From Pontivivens ytuae (GTDB lineage Bacteria > Pseudomonadota > Alphaproteobacteria > Rhodobacterales > Rhodobacteraceae), in the NCBI RefSeq assembly GCF_015679265.1, contig NZ_CP064942.1, positions 620,001 through 684,000 on the forward strand: 64,000 nt of DNA. The letters run 5' to 3'. Both the position numbers and the translations under genes were made by a program. This document shows positions 53,498 through 62,521 of the stretch, piece by piece (position 1 is the first letter of the stretch; each line of letters starts with the position of its first letter). The notes under the pieces are model-generated. The model was not told the DNA's origin. It saw nothing but the letters and a program-made list of their open reading frames with translations, and did no database searches.

Positions 53498-54796
53498 ATG
53501 CTGCAGGAAAAGATCAGGTCGGCCAAGCCGGCGAAAGCCCATGGTCCCACACTTCACAACCGCGCCGATCTCGCCGCATTCGGCGGTCCGCCCGCGCTCG
53601 TAGACACGGAGATCACCCGCTGGCCAGCAGCCCGGAAGAAGCATCTCGAGGCGCTCGGCCGCGTGGTCAAGAGCGGCAAGTATCACCGCGTGAACCATCC
53701 GCTCGTCTCCAAGCTGGAACAGGAACTCAGCGACTGGTCGGGCTGGTGGACCGCGCGCGCCGTGGGCAGCGGCACATCGGCTCTGCATATCGGGCTCGAC
53801 TACTACGCGAGCCGCGGGCCGAAGGTCGTCACCGCCGCTCTCAACTGGCCGGGCGCAGTGGGGCCGATCGCCTTTTCCGGGCTGACCCCCGAATTCGTGG
53901 ACGTCGATCTCGCCGATGCCTCCATCGATGAAAGCGCCGCTATTGCCAGGGTCGGAAAGGACGTGGGTGCGGTACTCGTCACCCATCTCTTCGGCAACAG
54001 GGTCGACGCGCCGCGGCTGCGCCGCGCCAGCCGCAAGGCCGGAGCCGCGTTGATCGACGACGTTGCGCAGGCCATCGCCGTCCTGCGGACCAACGCGGAC
54101 CAGCGTCCGCTCGACAGCGACATGCTGGCCTTGTCCGGCAACGGTGCGAAGCATCTTGGGGCCGGGGAGCTTGGCTTCGTGCTGACCAAGGATCCCGAAC
54201 TGATCGAACACGTCGATCATGTGTCGCTCACCAGCTCGGCGCGCAACGGCGAGCGGATCTTCTCGCCCGATACCTGCGGCTACAACTACCGGCCCAATGT
54301 CTTCTCGGCGGCACTGGCCCGTTCGCGCCTCAAGCGCATGAACGACCAGTTGCGCGAACGGCAGCGCAACTGCCTCTTCCTGTGGGAGGAGATCTGCGAA
54401 CTGCCGGGGCTGAAGCCGATCTTCGATCCGGGCGATCCGCGCAACTCGTTCCTGAACATGCCATTGAGGCTGGAGCCGAAAGAGCTCGATCTGCCCGAGA
54501 CGCCGCAGGTGCGCGACTACATTATCAAACTCCTGCAAGCCGAGGGCGTGCCGCTCTGGGTCTGGCTGACGCAGCCGGTCTTCGAATACCTGCCCGCCTT
54601 CCGCGACAGGTGGTCGGCGCGCGACTTCCCGAACACGCAGAAGCTGCTCGACACGATGTTCTACATCTCCGAGATCGCGCCGCCGAACGGCAAGCCGCTG
54701 ATGCGCGCCTATGCCGATGCCTTCCACAAGGTCTGGGCCGTCCTGCCGAGCCTGCGGGCCGAGATCCGGCGCAGCATTATCGCGAACGAGGGGTGA
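53498..54796 (+). CDS. DegT/DnrJ/EryC1-family PLP aminotransferase
   Basis: A 432-residue pyridoxal-phosphate enzyme of the sugar-aminotransferase (StrS/DegT) group. It shows AVGSGTSALHIGLDYY, VTAALNWPGAVGPIAFSG, ALIDDVAQAIAV with the PLP-pairing Asp, and LSGNGAKHLGAGELGFV with the Schiff-base Lys. AAGGAGG lies 6 bases before ATG 53498. It would add an amino group to a keto sugar or cyclitol. First gene of a five-gene operon with overlaps or short gaps. Confidence 0.92.
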   Translation: MLQEKIRSAKPAKAHGPTLHNRADLAAFGGPPALVDTEITRWPAARKKHLEALGRVVKSGKYHRVNHPLVSKLEQELSDWSGWWTARAVGSGTSALHIGLDYYASRGPKVVTAALNWPGAVGPIAFSGLTPEFVDVDLADASIDESAAIARVGKDVGAVLVTHLFGNRVDAPRLRRASRKAGAALIDDVAQAIAVLRTNADQRPLDSDMLALSGNGAKHLGAGELGFVLTKDPELIEHVDHVSLTSSARNGERIFSPDTCGYNYRPNVFSAALARSRLKRMNDQLRERQRNCLFLWEEICELPGLKPIFDPGDPRNSFLNMPLRLEPKELDLPETPQVRDYIIKLLQAEGVPLWVWLTQPVFEYLPAFRDRWSARDFPNTQKLLDTMFYISEIAPPNGKPLMRAYADAFHKVWAVLPSLRAEIRRSIIANEG

Positions 54797-54800
54797 GATC

Positions 54801-55562
54801 ATGGCCGACAGGATCAAGGGCTTTCCGCCCTACAACATCGACGCCGTCGTGAAGATCGGCGGCAGCCTGATGCAGCAGCCGGAGCGCTGCCGCGCCCTGA
54901 TCGCGGAGATCGAGACGCTGGCATGCGAGGGCCACCGGCTCCTGCTGGTGCCGGGCGGCGGCCTCCCGGACAACGCCATCGAGAGCGTGGACGCGACCTA
55001 CCCCCTGTCACCCTTTACCGCGCACCACGCCTGCGCGCTGGCGCAGGACCAGACCGGCTACATGCTGGCGGACAGCGCGTTTTCCACCCGGCTCCGGCCC
55101 TGCAGCACGCTGGGTGCGTGCCGGCAGGCCATCGCAGACGATGCGGTTCCTATCCTTCTGCCGTCACAGATCCTGTTCCATATGGATCCCGTGAGCTGGA
55201 GCTGGGACATCACCTCAGATGCGGTGGCCGCCTGGTTCGCTTGGCTGGTCGGCGCGACGCGGCTGGTCATCGTCACGAATGTGGACGGCGTCTTTCTGAA
55301 CGGGGCGGTCAGCGATCCGGCCCAACGCATTGCGTGGATCGCGGCGGCCGACCTCGCCCGGCTCGGCCATACCTCGATCGACGCCTGCGCTGCGGACTTC
55401 CTCGCGGGCAAGGGGCTGTCGGGGGCCGTGCTCAACGGCGCGCACCCGGAACGGCTCGCGGCCTATCTGCGGGGCGAGCCCACGATCGCGACCGAGGTGC
55501 TCGCGCAGGCGCCGACCACCATGGCCCCGGCGACCTCACACCCTGCTGAGGTCGCATCATGA
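54801..55562 (+). CDS. Amino-acid-kinase-fold small-molecule kinase
   Basis: A 253-residue kinase. AVVKIGGSLMQ (residues about 15-25), LLLVPGGGLPDNAIE and VIVTNVDGVFLNG are the AAK-family nucleotide and substrate loops. The middle (HHACALAQDQTGYMLADSAF ... ITSDAVAAWFAWLVGATR) resembles kinases that phosphorylate alcohols or phosphates of secondary metabolites, such as MfnE and the fosfomycin kinase type. ATG 54801 is 4 bp after the aminotransferase stop. The last codons overlap the next gene (ATGA). Confidence 0.85.
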   Translation: MADRIKGFPPYNIDAVVKIGGSLMQQPERCRALIAEIETLACEGHRLLLVPGGGLPDNAIESVDATYPLSPFTAHHACALAQDQTGYMLADSAFSTRLRPCSTLGACRQAIADDAVPILLPSQILFHMDPVSWSWDITSDAVAAWFAWLVGATRLVIVTNVDGVFLNGAVSDPAQRIAWIAAADLARLGHTSIDACAADFLAGKGLSGAVLNGAHPERLAAYLRGEPTIATEVLAQAPTTMAPATSHPAEVAS

Positions 55563-56365
55563 TCAGCTCCGCGTGCGGCCTGACCGTCTTCGGTCCCGAG
55601 GTGGCGAAGGCGGGTCTTACCACCGCGCTCCACCATTTCATCGAAGCCCGCAGCGGCCTACGGATCGAGGACTGCTTCCTCGTACTGCACACGCGCCGGT
55701 CGATCCGAGCCTTCTATCAGCTCACCGGCTCCACCGGCGGGGATCACTGGGATCTGGTGGAGAGCCTGTTCGACTTGCGGCCTGCCTGCGTGACGCTCTG
55801 GTCCGGGGAGGACGCGCTGAAACGGCTCCAGCGCCTGAAGGGCGCGACACAGCCAGCAGAGGCCGAGCCGGGCACTGTGCGGAGCCTGTTCTGGTGCGAC
55901 AACCCGGTTGCTAACCTCATCCATGTCAGCGACACGCCGGAGGTCATGGCGTCGGAGCTCCAGATCCTGCGCAGCAAGGCGATCGGTGGCGATCTCCGGG
56001 CCTGGCAAGGGGCTGCGGGTCACCGCTACTCCCATTCGGCGCTCTGGACCCTAAACGCGCTTTTGGCGCGCCATCTTGGCAGGAGCGAGCGATACTCGGA
56101 CCTGCCCGCTGACGGGAATGCACGACTGTCCGCAAACCTCCTGTGGCATCAGGCCGAGGACCTCGCGATGAACGCGGGTCTGGAGGACCCCGTGCGCCGC
56201 TACCTGCTCGGAGAGAGCGACGCGCTCACAGAACTTCTGCAAGGGGCGGGACAGGTCTCTGCCTGGGAACGTCTGATGCTGCGATGCGGGCGCCATTCGA
56301 ACCCGGTCTGGGCCTCCCGCATCGCCATGTCGGCTGTCGAAGACAGCCTTGCGCAATGCCGTTGA
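55559..56365 (+). CDS. Nucleoside-diphosphate-kinase-like protein
   Basis: A 268-residue protein with an NDK-like domain in the first 140 residues: VTLWSGEDALKRLQRLKGATQPAEAEPGTVR, then NLIHVSDTPEVMASELQILR, where His fits the phospho-histidine of NDK. The C-terminal 120 residues form a separate helical domain without known motifs. It probably adds a phosphate to a phosphorylated intermediate or nucleotide. The ATG overlaps the kinase stop; it is out of place in a housekeeping role because of the operon. Confidence 0.7.
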   Translation: MISSACGLTVFGPEVAKAGLTTALHHFIEARSGLRIEDCFLVLHTRRSIRAFYQLTGSTGGDHWDLVESLFDLRPACVTLWSGEDALKRLQRLKGATQPAEAEPGTVRSLFWCDNPVANLIHVSDTPEVMASELQILRSKAIGGDLRAWQGAAGHRYSHSALWTLNALLARHLGRSERYSDLPADGNARLSANLLWHQAEDLAMNAGLEDPVRRYLLGESDALTELLQGAGQVSAWERLMLRCGRHSNPVWASRIAMSAVEDSLAQCR

Positions 56366-56883
56366 GCCCGCTCCAGCGCGAGGTTCTCGCGGCAATCGGT
56401 CCGCAACGGAGCTCTCGAAGCTGGATCGCGGGAAGCGCCGTGCTCGCGCATTGGCTGTCCCGCATTCCTCAGGACATCGACATCCATCACGCGGATGAAC
56501 TGGCGATGCTCAGGGCCATGTCGGCGGACCGGGCGCAGCTCGAAGGAATGGGCTTCGTCGCAGGGACTGTCCAAGTCGCCGAGGACGAGATGGAAATCCG
56601 CTTCGCCTGCGGTCGCGGCAGCGTGGCGATCAACTGGGTCTGCGAAGCGCGACTGCCCGAAGGCGGCCCGGTGCCGGATCCGATCTTCGGCTGGCGCGCC
56701 CCCTATGCCCCGGTGATCGAACGCAAGATCGAGATGTATCTCGACAGCCACGCCGAGAAGCACGCGCAGGACCTCCGGGAGATTGTGGCGCGATCGCTCA
56801 ACGGGCGCGATCTTCCCGTCGACCTGTCGGCCCGGATCGCGCAACTGGAATCCATTGCGTCACCGGCCGAGACCGATGGCTGA
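56356..56883 (+). CDS. Nucleotidyltransferase-fold protein
   Basis: A 175-residue protein. WIAGSAVLAHWLSRIPQDIDIHH has the Gly-Ser followed by Asp-x-Asp pattern of the Pol-beta/AbiEii-type nucleotidyltransferase fold. The C-terminal IERKIEMYLDSHAEKHAQDLREIV continues the AbiEii-like plan. It may transfer a nucleotide to a small molecule, but it could also be an antitoxin-like protein. It overlaps the previous gene by 10 bp and the next by 8 bp. Confidence 0.65.
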   Translation: MPLSPLQREVLAAIGPQRSSRSWIAGSAVLAHWLSRIPQDIDIHHADELAMLRAMSADRAQLEGMGFVAGTVQVAEDEMEIRFACGRGSVAINWVCEARLPEGGPVPDPIFGWRAPYAPVIERKIEMYLDSHAEKHAQDLREIVARSLNGRDLPVDLSARIAQLESIASPAETDG

Positions 56884-58078
56884 GTCCGCCGCCACGCCGC
56901 GATCGGAAATCTTGCTGTGCATCCTGCTCTGGTCGTTGGGCGGGTTGACCGGGCCGATGCTCTATCCGGTTCTGCCCGACATGGCGGGCGCGCTGAACGA
57001 GGCTCCGGCCCGCGTGCACCTGACGGTGTCGCTGTTCTTCGCGGGTTTCGCGCTCTCCCACCTCGTGCTTCTACGTCTGGTGGAGCGCCTTGACTTCCTC
57101 GATCTCATTGCGCTGAGCCTCGTGCTCTTCATCGTCGCGAGCATCCTTGCCGCCCTAGCCGCGAACGTGGAGACGGTGATCGCGGCAAGGTTCGTGCAAG
57201 GACTGTCCTATGGCGTCCTACCCACTGCGGTCCGCGCCCTGCTCTGCCGGAACCGCAGCGCGGCGGCAGCCAACCGGGATCTGTCCATCGTGGCTGGCGT
57301 CGTCTTTCTGATCCCCATCGGGACACCCGTCGCTGGCGCCGCCTTGGCGGAGCGTTTCGGATGGAGCTCCGTTTTCTGGTTTCAGTGGATCTACGCGCTT
57401 GCCGTTCTGGTACCCGTGCTACTGCATCGCAAAACAGGGGAGCCACCGGAGCAATACTCCGTCCGCCGGGTCGCGCGGGTGCCGACGGCCGACATCCTCA
57501 AGAGGATGACGGCCGACCGCGCCGGTCTGGTCGCGGCAGCACAGATGGTTCTGCTCTACAGCCTCGTCATGCTGCTGCCCTTCGATATAGCGCGCGTCGT
57601 GCCGTCACTGAGCGAGCATGCAATGCGGGACGCCGCGATCCTCGTCGCGGCCTCGTTCGCCGCGATCGCGCTCGGCAGCTTCCTCGCCGCGCGGCGGACG
57701 TCGGCCTTCACTCCCGGCCTGCTGGCGACATGCGGGGCCGCTGCGGCGCTGGCAGCCGTCGAGGCCCTCGCCCAGCCGTCTCTGATCCGCTTCGGGGTGG
57801 GAACGACCCTTATCTCTGTTGGACTGGGTCTCACGGTCTGGTCAGCCATGGCCCGCGCAATGACTGCAGGAGGGGATGCGCCGCTTTTCCGCAGCGCGGT
57901 GCTCGGCTTTGTCCAATACGGTGGCGCTTTTCTGGTCGTCACCTTCACCAGTCTCTGTGTGCCGCCGCTGGCGTTCGGTCACTTCGCGGTCGCAACCGGG
58001 GTGCTCGTAAGCGTCCTACTGCTCACCGCGGCCAGTCACCGGACCGGAATCGGCGCCGCGCGGGTTGCGGAACAATAG
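56876..58078 (+). CDS. MFS exporter of the aminotransferase operon
   Basis: A 400-residue transporter of 12 membrane segments (LLCILLWSLGGLTGPMLYPVLPDMAGAL at the start; RFVQGLSYGVLPTAVRALL in the middle). It resembles the DHA1 drug-exporter group. It is the last gene of the operon and is translationally coupled, so it probably exports the product. It converges on luxR with 24 bp between. Confidence 0.85.
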   Translation: MAESAATPRSEILLCILLWSLGGLTGPMLYPVLPDMAGALNEAPARVHLTVSLFFAGFALSHLVLLRLVERLDFLDLIALSLVLFIVASILAALAANVETVIAARFVQGLSYGVLPTAVRALLCRNRSAAAANRDLSIVAGVVFLIPIGTPVAGAALAERFGWSSVFWFQWIYALAVLVPVLLHRKTGEPPEQYSVRRVARVPTADILKRMTADRAGLVAAAQMVLLYSLVMLLPFDIARVVPSLSEHAMRDAAILVAASFAAIALGSFLAARRTSAFTPGLLATCGAAAALAAVEALAQPSLIRFGVGTTLISVGLGLTVWSAMARAMTAGGDAPLFRSAVLGFVQYGGAFLVVTFTSLCVPPLAFGHFAVATGVLVSVLLLTAASHRTGIGAARVAEQ

Positions 58079-58102
58079 AACCTGCGCACCGACGCTCGAC
58101 GT

Positions 58103-58837
58103 TCAAAGCTGGATCACGCGCGACACGGCGGCTCTCGCAACGGCTTGCGTTTTCGACGAGACCCCGAGCTTGGAGGTCGCTCTTCGCAGGTAGAAGTAGA
58201 CCGTCTTTTCACTCAGGCCGAGGATCTGAGCGGTCTCCCACGCTGTCTTCCCGCGGGCGGCCCATTCCAGCACCTCGACCTCGCGCACGGAAAGGGCTTT
58301 TGTAGCGCCGTCCTGTTTCGCGGTTATGTTGGACATTACCGAGTCGTGTAGAAGCAGCGCTGCATGCGATAAATCGGCGAGGTGGCCGTCGAGGAAACCT
58401 TCCCAGTCTGTCTTGGACCACTCGGCCGTTACGGAGAAAAGTGCACTCTCACCAAAGCGCCCCCAAACCGGAACCGACAGGCCGGTATGCCCGACGCCGA
58501 AATCCTCTGCCTCCTCGAAGAACGATCGCGATAGCGCCGTCTCGGAGCGCAGATCGTCCCAACCGAACGGTAGCAGGGTCTGCCGGGCGAAGCGAAGAAC
58601 CGGATCGCTCTCACCATAGTTCCGTTCGAAATAGTGCTCGATCCAATCCTTCGGGTAGGTTGTGAACAGGATGTTCTCGGACCGCGATCCCGGTGGCGGG
58701 CAGACCCAGTAGTACGACATATGGCTCAGGCCGAAATGATCCTGCATCTCCGTCAGGAGATGTTCATAGTCTGGCACGGTCTCTCGCGCCTCGAACTGGC
58801 TCGAGAGATACCTTGAGAAAGATCGGACCGGAGCCAT
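58103..58837 (-). CDS. LuxR-type quorum-sensing regulator
   Basis: A 244-residue regulator. The autoinducer domain carries the canonical Trp-x3-Tyr (KDWIEHYFE), Asp (ESDPVL), Trp (FGWDDL) and Gly (GVGHTGLSV). The C-terminal HTH (LSVREVEVLEWAARGKTAWETAQILGLSEKTVYFYLRRATSKLG) binds DNA. I chose ATG 58837 because GGAG lies 6 bases before it. It is divergent from the synthase gene, a typical cognate pair. Confidence 0.92.
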   Translation of the reverse strand: MAPVRSFSRYLSSQFEARETVPDYEHLLTEMQDHFGLSHMSYYWVCPPPGSRSENILFTTYPKDWIEHYFERNYGESDPVLRFARQTLLPFGWDDLRSETALSRSFFEEAEDFGVGHTGLSVPVWGRFGESALFSVTAEWSKTDWEGFLDGHLADLSHAALLLHDSVMSNITAKQDGATKALSVREVEVLEWAARGKTAWETAQILGLSEKTVYFYLRRATSKLGVSSKTQAVARAAVSRVIQL

Positions 58838-58882
58838 AAGCTTCTCCGACGAGGTGCCGCGCACTCTCGATATGCTACTTAG

Positions 58883-58932
58883 TTAAATATGTATTGATTT
58901 CGGGCGATTGTCTCGCCTTATGACATATTTAA
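58883..58932. promoter_or_regulatory. Nested inverted repeats between luxR- and luxI-type genes
   Basis: TTAAATATGT (58883-58892) and ACATATTTAA (58923-58932) are exact inverse copies. GGCGA (58903-58907) and TCGCC (58913-58917) form a second inverted pair inside. This AT-rich, 201-bp divergent region must contain both promoters; the repeats are candidates for LuxR or nucleoid-protein binding. Confidence 0.5.
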
Positions 58933-59038
58933 TTAATAGAAACTAAATCAAATTGTGTCCGCCCAGACGGATTCTTGTCGCAGTGCCGCTTGGGCTGCGC
59001 GGCCTTCTTACGGTCAGATCGAGGGTTGGGTTCGGAAC

Positions 59039-59686
59039 ATGATTATCATTGCAAACGGCGCGGACGATCCGAGGAAATCGCACATCCTCGACCAGATGTT
59101 CCGCTTGAGAGCGCGCCAGTTCTCCACGCGGCGAGGATGGCGCGTAGTCGTCGAGGACGGGAAGGAAATCGACCCCTTCGACGCCTTGATCCCGATTTAC
59201 GTCTGCGTCGTGATCAACGATCAATTGATCGCATCCCTGCGCCTTCTGCCCACGATCGGGCCATACATGCAGGCAGACGTATTTCCGGAAACCATGGGAC
59301 CAACGGCACTGATCCGAGACCCGCACATCTGGGAAAGCTCCCGTTTCGTCGTCGACACCGAGGCGACGCGGGCCTTCGGGGAGGACGGTGTCAATGTCGC
59401 GACACGCGCGCTCCTTGTCGGGCTATTCCAGTTGGCTGTCGCGTTGGGACTCAAGAATGTCGTGTCGGTTTATGATGTCTTCGTAGAACGCATTCTCCGC
59501 CGCGCTGGATGCCGGTTCGAACGGCTTGGCCCCGTAGTCCGCTATGATGACCTGAAGACGGTAGCCGGCTTATTCGAGGTATCTCGAGAGAACGTGCGCG
59601 AGATACATGGGGATGACACACGCGTTCAGGCTCTGATCTCCAACTGGCACTACAACTCGATAAACGTAGATCAACAATCGGCCTAA
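59039..59686 (+). CDS. Acyl-homoserine-lactone synthase (LuxI family)
   Basis: A 215-residue synthase that joins S-adenosylmethionine to an acyl chain to make an AHL signal. The family's invariant residues are in RLRARQFSTRRGW, EIDPFDAL, SLRLLP, VFPETMG and WESSRFVVD. ATG 59039. It is divergent from the LuxR-type gene. The acyl chain length cannot be read from sequence. Confidence 0.95.
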   Translation: MIIIANGADDPRKSHILDQMFRLRARQFSTRRGWRVVVEDGKEIDPFDALIPIYVCVVINDQLIASLRLLPTIGPYMQADVFPETMGPTALIRDPHIWESSRFVVDTEATRAFGEDGVNVATRALLVGLFQLAVALGLKNVVSVYDVFVERILRRAGCRFERLGPVVRYDDLKTVAGLFEVSRENVREIHGDDTRVQALISNWHYNSINVDQQSA

Positions 59687-60134
59687 GTAGGTCTTGCAGC
59701 GAGCGAACACCAGACTCCGATGAAGATTCATTTATCGAAACTTGATAAATAAATGGAAGGTCAATGCGGGCGCAGTTAGAATTTGAACTGCTAAACGATC
59801 CTGGCAGCACAAACAGGGGCCATTTAGCGAGGTGAGAGCTCTCGCGGCCAACTCCCGGATGTCACTCAAGGCCGTTCGTCAAAATTATTCGGTCGCGCTA
59901 TTCACGTCCGGATCGACCAGTGGCGTCGCAGGAGACCCGAACGATCCGCGATTGATTTTTACTCACCGCGCTGGTGGCGCGGGCGGCCGCTATCATTTCG
60001 ACGCGGAAGTTGAATGGCTTTGATGCATCAGGTCACTGTTTGGCTGCGCGGAGCGCCACCAAAGTCGTGACCAAGCCCCTGAGAGCCTGTCGTTTCAAGC
60101 TCGCAGGGACGTACCTTGTCCAGCAATGATCGCG
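59687..60134. other. Intergenic stretch downstream of luxI-type gene
   Basis: 448 bp with no gene I can support. A 63-codon frame at 59832 has weak coding character. The AT-rich segment TTTATCGAAACTTGATAAATAAA near 59731-59754 forms a hairpin and could end luxI transcription. Confidence 0.45.
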
Positions 60135-61256
60135 TCACCCCGCGGGCGTGAGGCGTAGAAGTCGGCCGCCATAGCCATCCTCCAGAACCCAAAGCGAACC
60201 GTCAGGAGCTTCTTCGACCTCTCGAATGCGCTCATCCCAGGAATAGCGCGCAACCTCGCGACCTACGCCGTCCTCGACAGAGACACGGATGAAGGCCATG
60301 GACGACAGCCCGCCCAAGAGTGCGTCGCCACTCCATCCGGTGAAGAGATCGCCGCCGTAAATCGCGAGCCCGGCGGGCGAGACCGCCGGCACCCAAGCGA
60401 TTGCGGGCAGGGCAAAGCCGTCGTTCTCGTCATGATCGGGAATCTCGCGTCCCGAGTAGTCGTCGCCGAACGATCGGAGTGGCCAGCCGTAATTCGCACC
60501 GGCCTCGATGATGTTGAGCTCATCGCCATGTCTCGGGCCCATCTCATGGGCCCAGAGCGTACCGTCTTCGGTAAAGGCCAGACCCAGCGGGTTACGGTGA
60601 CCATAGGTCCAGATTTGGGCTGAGACGCCGCCGTCATCCTCGAACGGATTCCCCGGCGCCGGAGCGCCGGCTTCGGTCAGTCGCAGGATCGCGCCGAGAT
60701 TGTTTGAGCGGTCCTGTGCCAATGCCTCAAGCTGTCGTTCTCCGGATGTGACATAAAGAAAGCCGTCAGGTCCGAATGCGAGGCGCTGCGAATAGTGCCG
60801 CACGTCATCATGCTTCGGCACCTGCTCCCAGATGCGTGTAACATCGGAAAGCGCACCGCCGTTTCCCTGCAGATCCAACCGTGCGCGATATATGACCGCT
60901 CCGCTCATCGGACCGTCCCATTCTACAGGCGACAGGTAGATCGTGGCGTTTTCCTCGAACCCGGGATGCAGGATCACGTCCCCCAGTCCGCCCTGCGCGT
61001 TGTCCTGCGTCTCCGGGATGTTCGCGATCTCGCCGAGCCGGCGCCCGTCGGCGGAAACCAGGATCAGGCGACCCTCCTTCTCGGTGACCAGCATGCGGCC
61101 ATCGGGCAGCGTAGCAATCGCCCAGCCTGCCTCGAAGCTGTCCGCCACCGTCGCGACGATGGTCGACCCGTCGCTTCCGGTGACGGAGAAGCTTTCCTGA
61201 GCGATGACGGGTGTGGCGCTGAGGGTCGCTGTGGCGACCAGGACTATTCGATCCAT
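60135..61256 (-). CDS. Exported PQQ-dependent sugar dehydrogenase (soluble GDH/Asd type)
   Basis: A 373-residue beta-propeller enzyme that oxidises aldose sugars in the periplasm. A signal peptide (RIVLVATATLSATPVIA) leads. The family signatures are GGLGDVILHPGF, SQRLAFGPDGFLYVTSGER with the active-site region, YGHRNPLGLAF and HEMGPRHGDELNIIEAGANYGWP. Typical length. Electron acceptor and true substrate unknown. 86 bp downstream of the SDR gene on the same strand. Confidence 0.92.
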   Translation of the reverse strand: MDRIVLVATATLSATPVIAQESFSVTGSDGSTIVATVADSFEAGWAIATLPDGRMLVTEKEGRLILVSADGRRLGEIANIPETQDNAQGGLGDVILHPGFEENATIYLSPVEWDGPMSGAVIYRARLDLQGNGGALSDVTRIWEQVPKHDDVRHYSQRLAFGPDGFLYVTSGERQLEALAQDRSNNLGAILRLTEAGAPAPGNPFEDDGGVSAQIWTYGHRNPLGLAFTEDGTLWAHEMGPRHGDELNIIEAGANYGWPLRSFGDDYSGREIPDHDENDGFALPAIAWVPAVSPAGLAIYGGDLFTGWSGDALLGGLSSMAFIRVSVEDGVGREVARYSWDERIREVEEAPDGSLWVLEDGYGGRLLRLTPAG

Positions 61257-61342
61257 CAGACTGTTCCGTTCGTTTAGAGAAACTCTTGATGTGCGCCGGA
61301 AAAGGGGGACCCGCGCACACCATTATCGCGTCGGTATGCGGA

Positions 61343-62344
61343 TCAGCCTCGGCTGTTGACCGTGGCGACCCATTCTCCGTACGGACCATTCGCCATGAAG
61401 GCGCCTTGCGTCTCAGCAAGCTCGGCGTTGATACGGGCCACGAGGTCGGGACGGCCGGACGCGATCGCGCGAAGTGGTCGGTTGCCGGGTCCGGCTTCGA
61501 TCAGGCGCACGACTTCCGCGGCGACCATGTCACCTGTGACCGGTGGCTCGGACTGCGTCCATTCCTGCGAAATCGCAATGTGAGAGGCGTAGGCTTCGCG
61601 GCGCTCGGGATCGATGGAACCGCTGTCCAGAAGCTCCTGAAGGTAGATGCCAGCATTGTCCGTGAAGTCGGTATCAAAGCGGCCCGGCTGAAGAACCGTG
61701 ACGTCGACGCCGAAGGGAACAAGCTCATAGGCCATCAACTGCGAGATCATCTCGGTGGCGTGCTTCGTTGCGGCGTACCAGCCCAGCTCCGCATTGATGA
61801 GGCGGCCAAGCCCGGATGATGTCTGGATGATGTATCCACGCCCCCGCGCGCGCATATCGGGGAGCACGGCGCGGGCCATCCGGTAATATCCGAGGAGATT
61901 GGTGTCGATCTGACGTTGAACCCACTCGTCGGCGTGCACTTCCGTCGGCCCGGGAATGCCGAAACCAGCGTTGTTGATAAGGACTTCGATAGGTCCGACG
62001 GCCTGCGCGGCGACGACGCCAGATGCGACGCTTTCGGGATCGGTGACGTCGATCTCGACGATGCTCATGGGAAGGGCCTCATCGTCAATGATGGCCTGAA
62101 GCGCGGCGGCTTCTTCCGCATTTCTGCCGCCGACGCCCCGCATGGAGGCGACGACAGTGTGGCCGGCGCGCGCGAGCGCCAGAGCCTCGAGTTGGCCGAG
62201 GCCGGACGAGCATCCCGTGATGAGAACAACGGAGCCTTCAGCAACGGCCTGAGCACTCACCATCGATGGCGCAGAAGCGAGCAAGGCTGCGACAGCAGTG
62301 CCCGCCAGAACCGATCGGCGATTGAGGTTGGACGGATCGAACAT
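61343..62344 (-). CDS. Tat-signal short-chain dehydrogenase/reductase
   Basis: A 333-residue SDR. The cofactor loop is LITGCSSGLGQLEAL, then NNAGFG, and the catalytic Ser, Tyr and Lys stand in IIQTSSGLG and WYAATKHA. It begins with a twin-arginine signal (NLNRRSVLAGTAVAALLASAPSMVSA), rare among SDRs, so the folded enzyme may be exported with its cofactor. ATG 62344. It is followed by the sugar dehydrogenase gene, also exported; the two may work together. Confidence 0.85.
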   Translation of the reverse strand: MFDPSNLNRRSVLAGTAVAALLASAPSMVSAQAVAEGSVVLITGCSSGLGQLEALALARAGHTVVASMRGVGGRNAEEAAALQAIIDDEALPMSIVEIDVTDPESVASGVVAAQAVGPIEVLINNAGFGIPGPTEVHADEWVQRQIDTNLLGYYRMARAVLPDMRARGRGYIIQTSSGLGRLINAELGWYAATKHATEMISQLMAYELVPFGVDVTVLQPGRFDTDFTDNAGIYLQELLDSGSIDPERREAYASHIAISQEWTQSEPPVTGDMVAAEVVRLIEAGPGNRPLRAIASGRPDLVARINAELAETQGAFMANGPYGEWVATVNSRG

Positions 62345-62451
62345 GGAAGTATCTCCTCGAAAACCATTGTCTGATACCCGGAGCCGGGACCGTGCCATGC
62401 CCAAGGGTGTAAGCGAGACATGATGGGAGTTGTGCCTGGCGAGAAATCGGC

Positions 62452-62478
62452 AAAAGCCATTCGGAACAAATGGCTTTT
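62452..62478. promoter_or_regulatory. Ten-bp inverted repeat upstream of SDR gene
   Basis: AAAAGCCATT (62452-62461) and AATGGCTTTT (62469-62478) pair exactly across 7 bases. It lies 108 bp before the SDR start codon. It may be an operator or the terminator of an older upstream gene. Confidence 0.45.
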
Positions 62479-62521
62479 CAATTGGACTTTTGCCATTCAG
62501 GACCCACGCCCTGCGCATCAA

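Noticed and set aside
59832..60023. 63-codon frame after luxI
   Set aside because: Weak coding character, no ribosome-binding site, no family.
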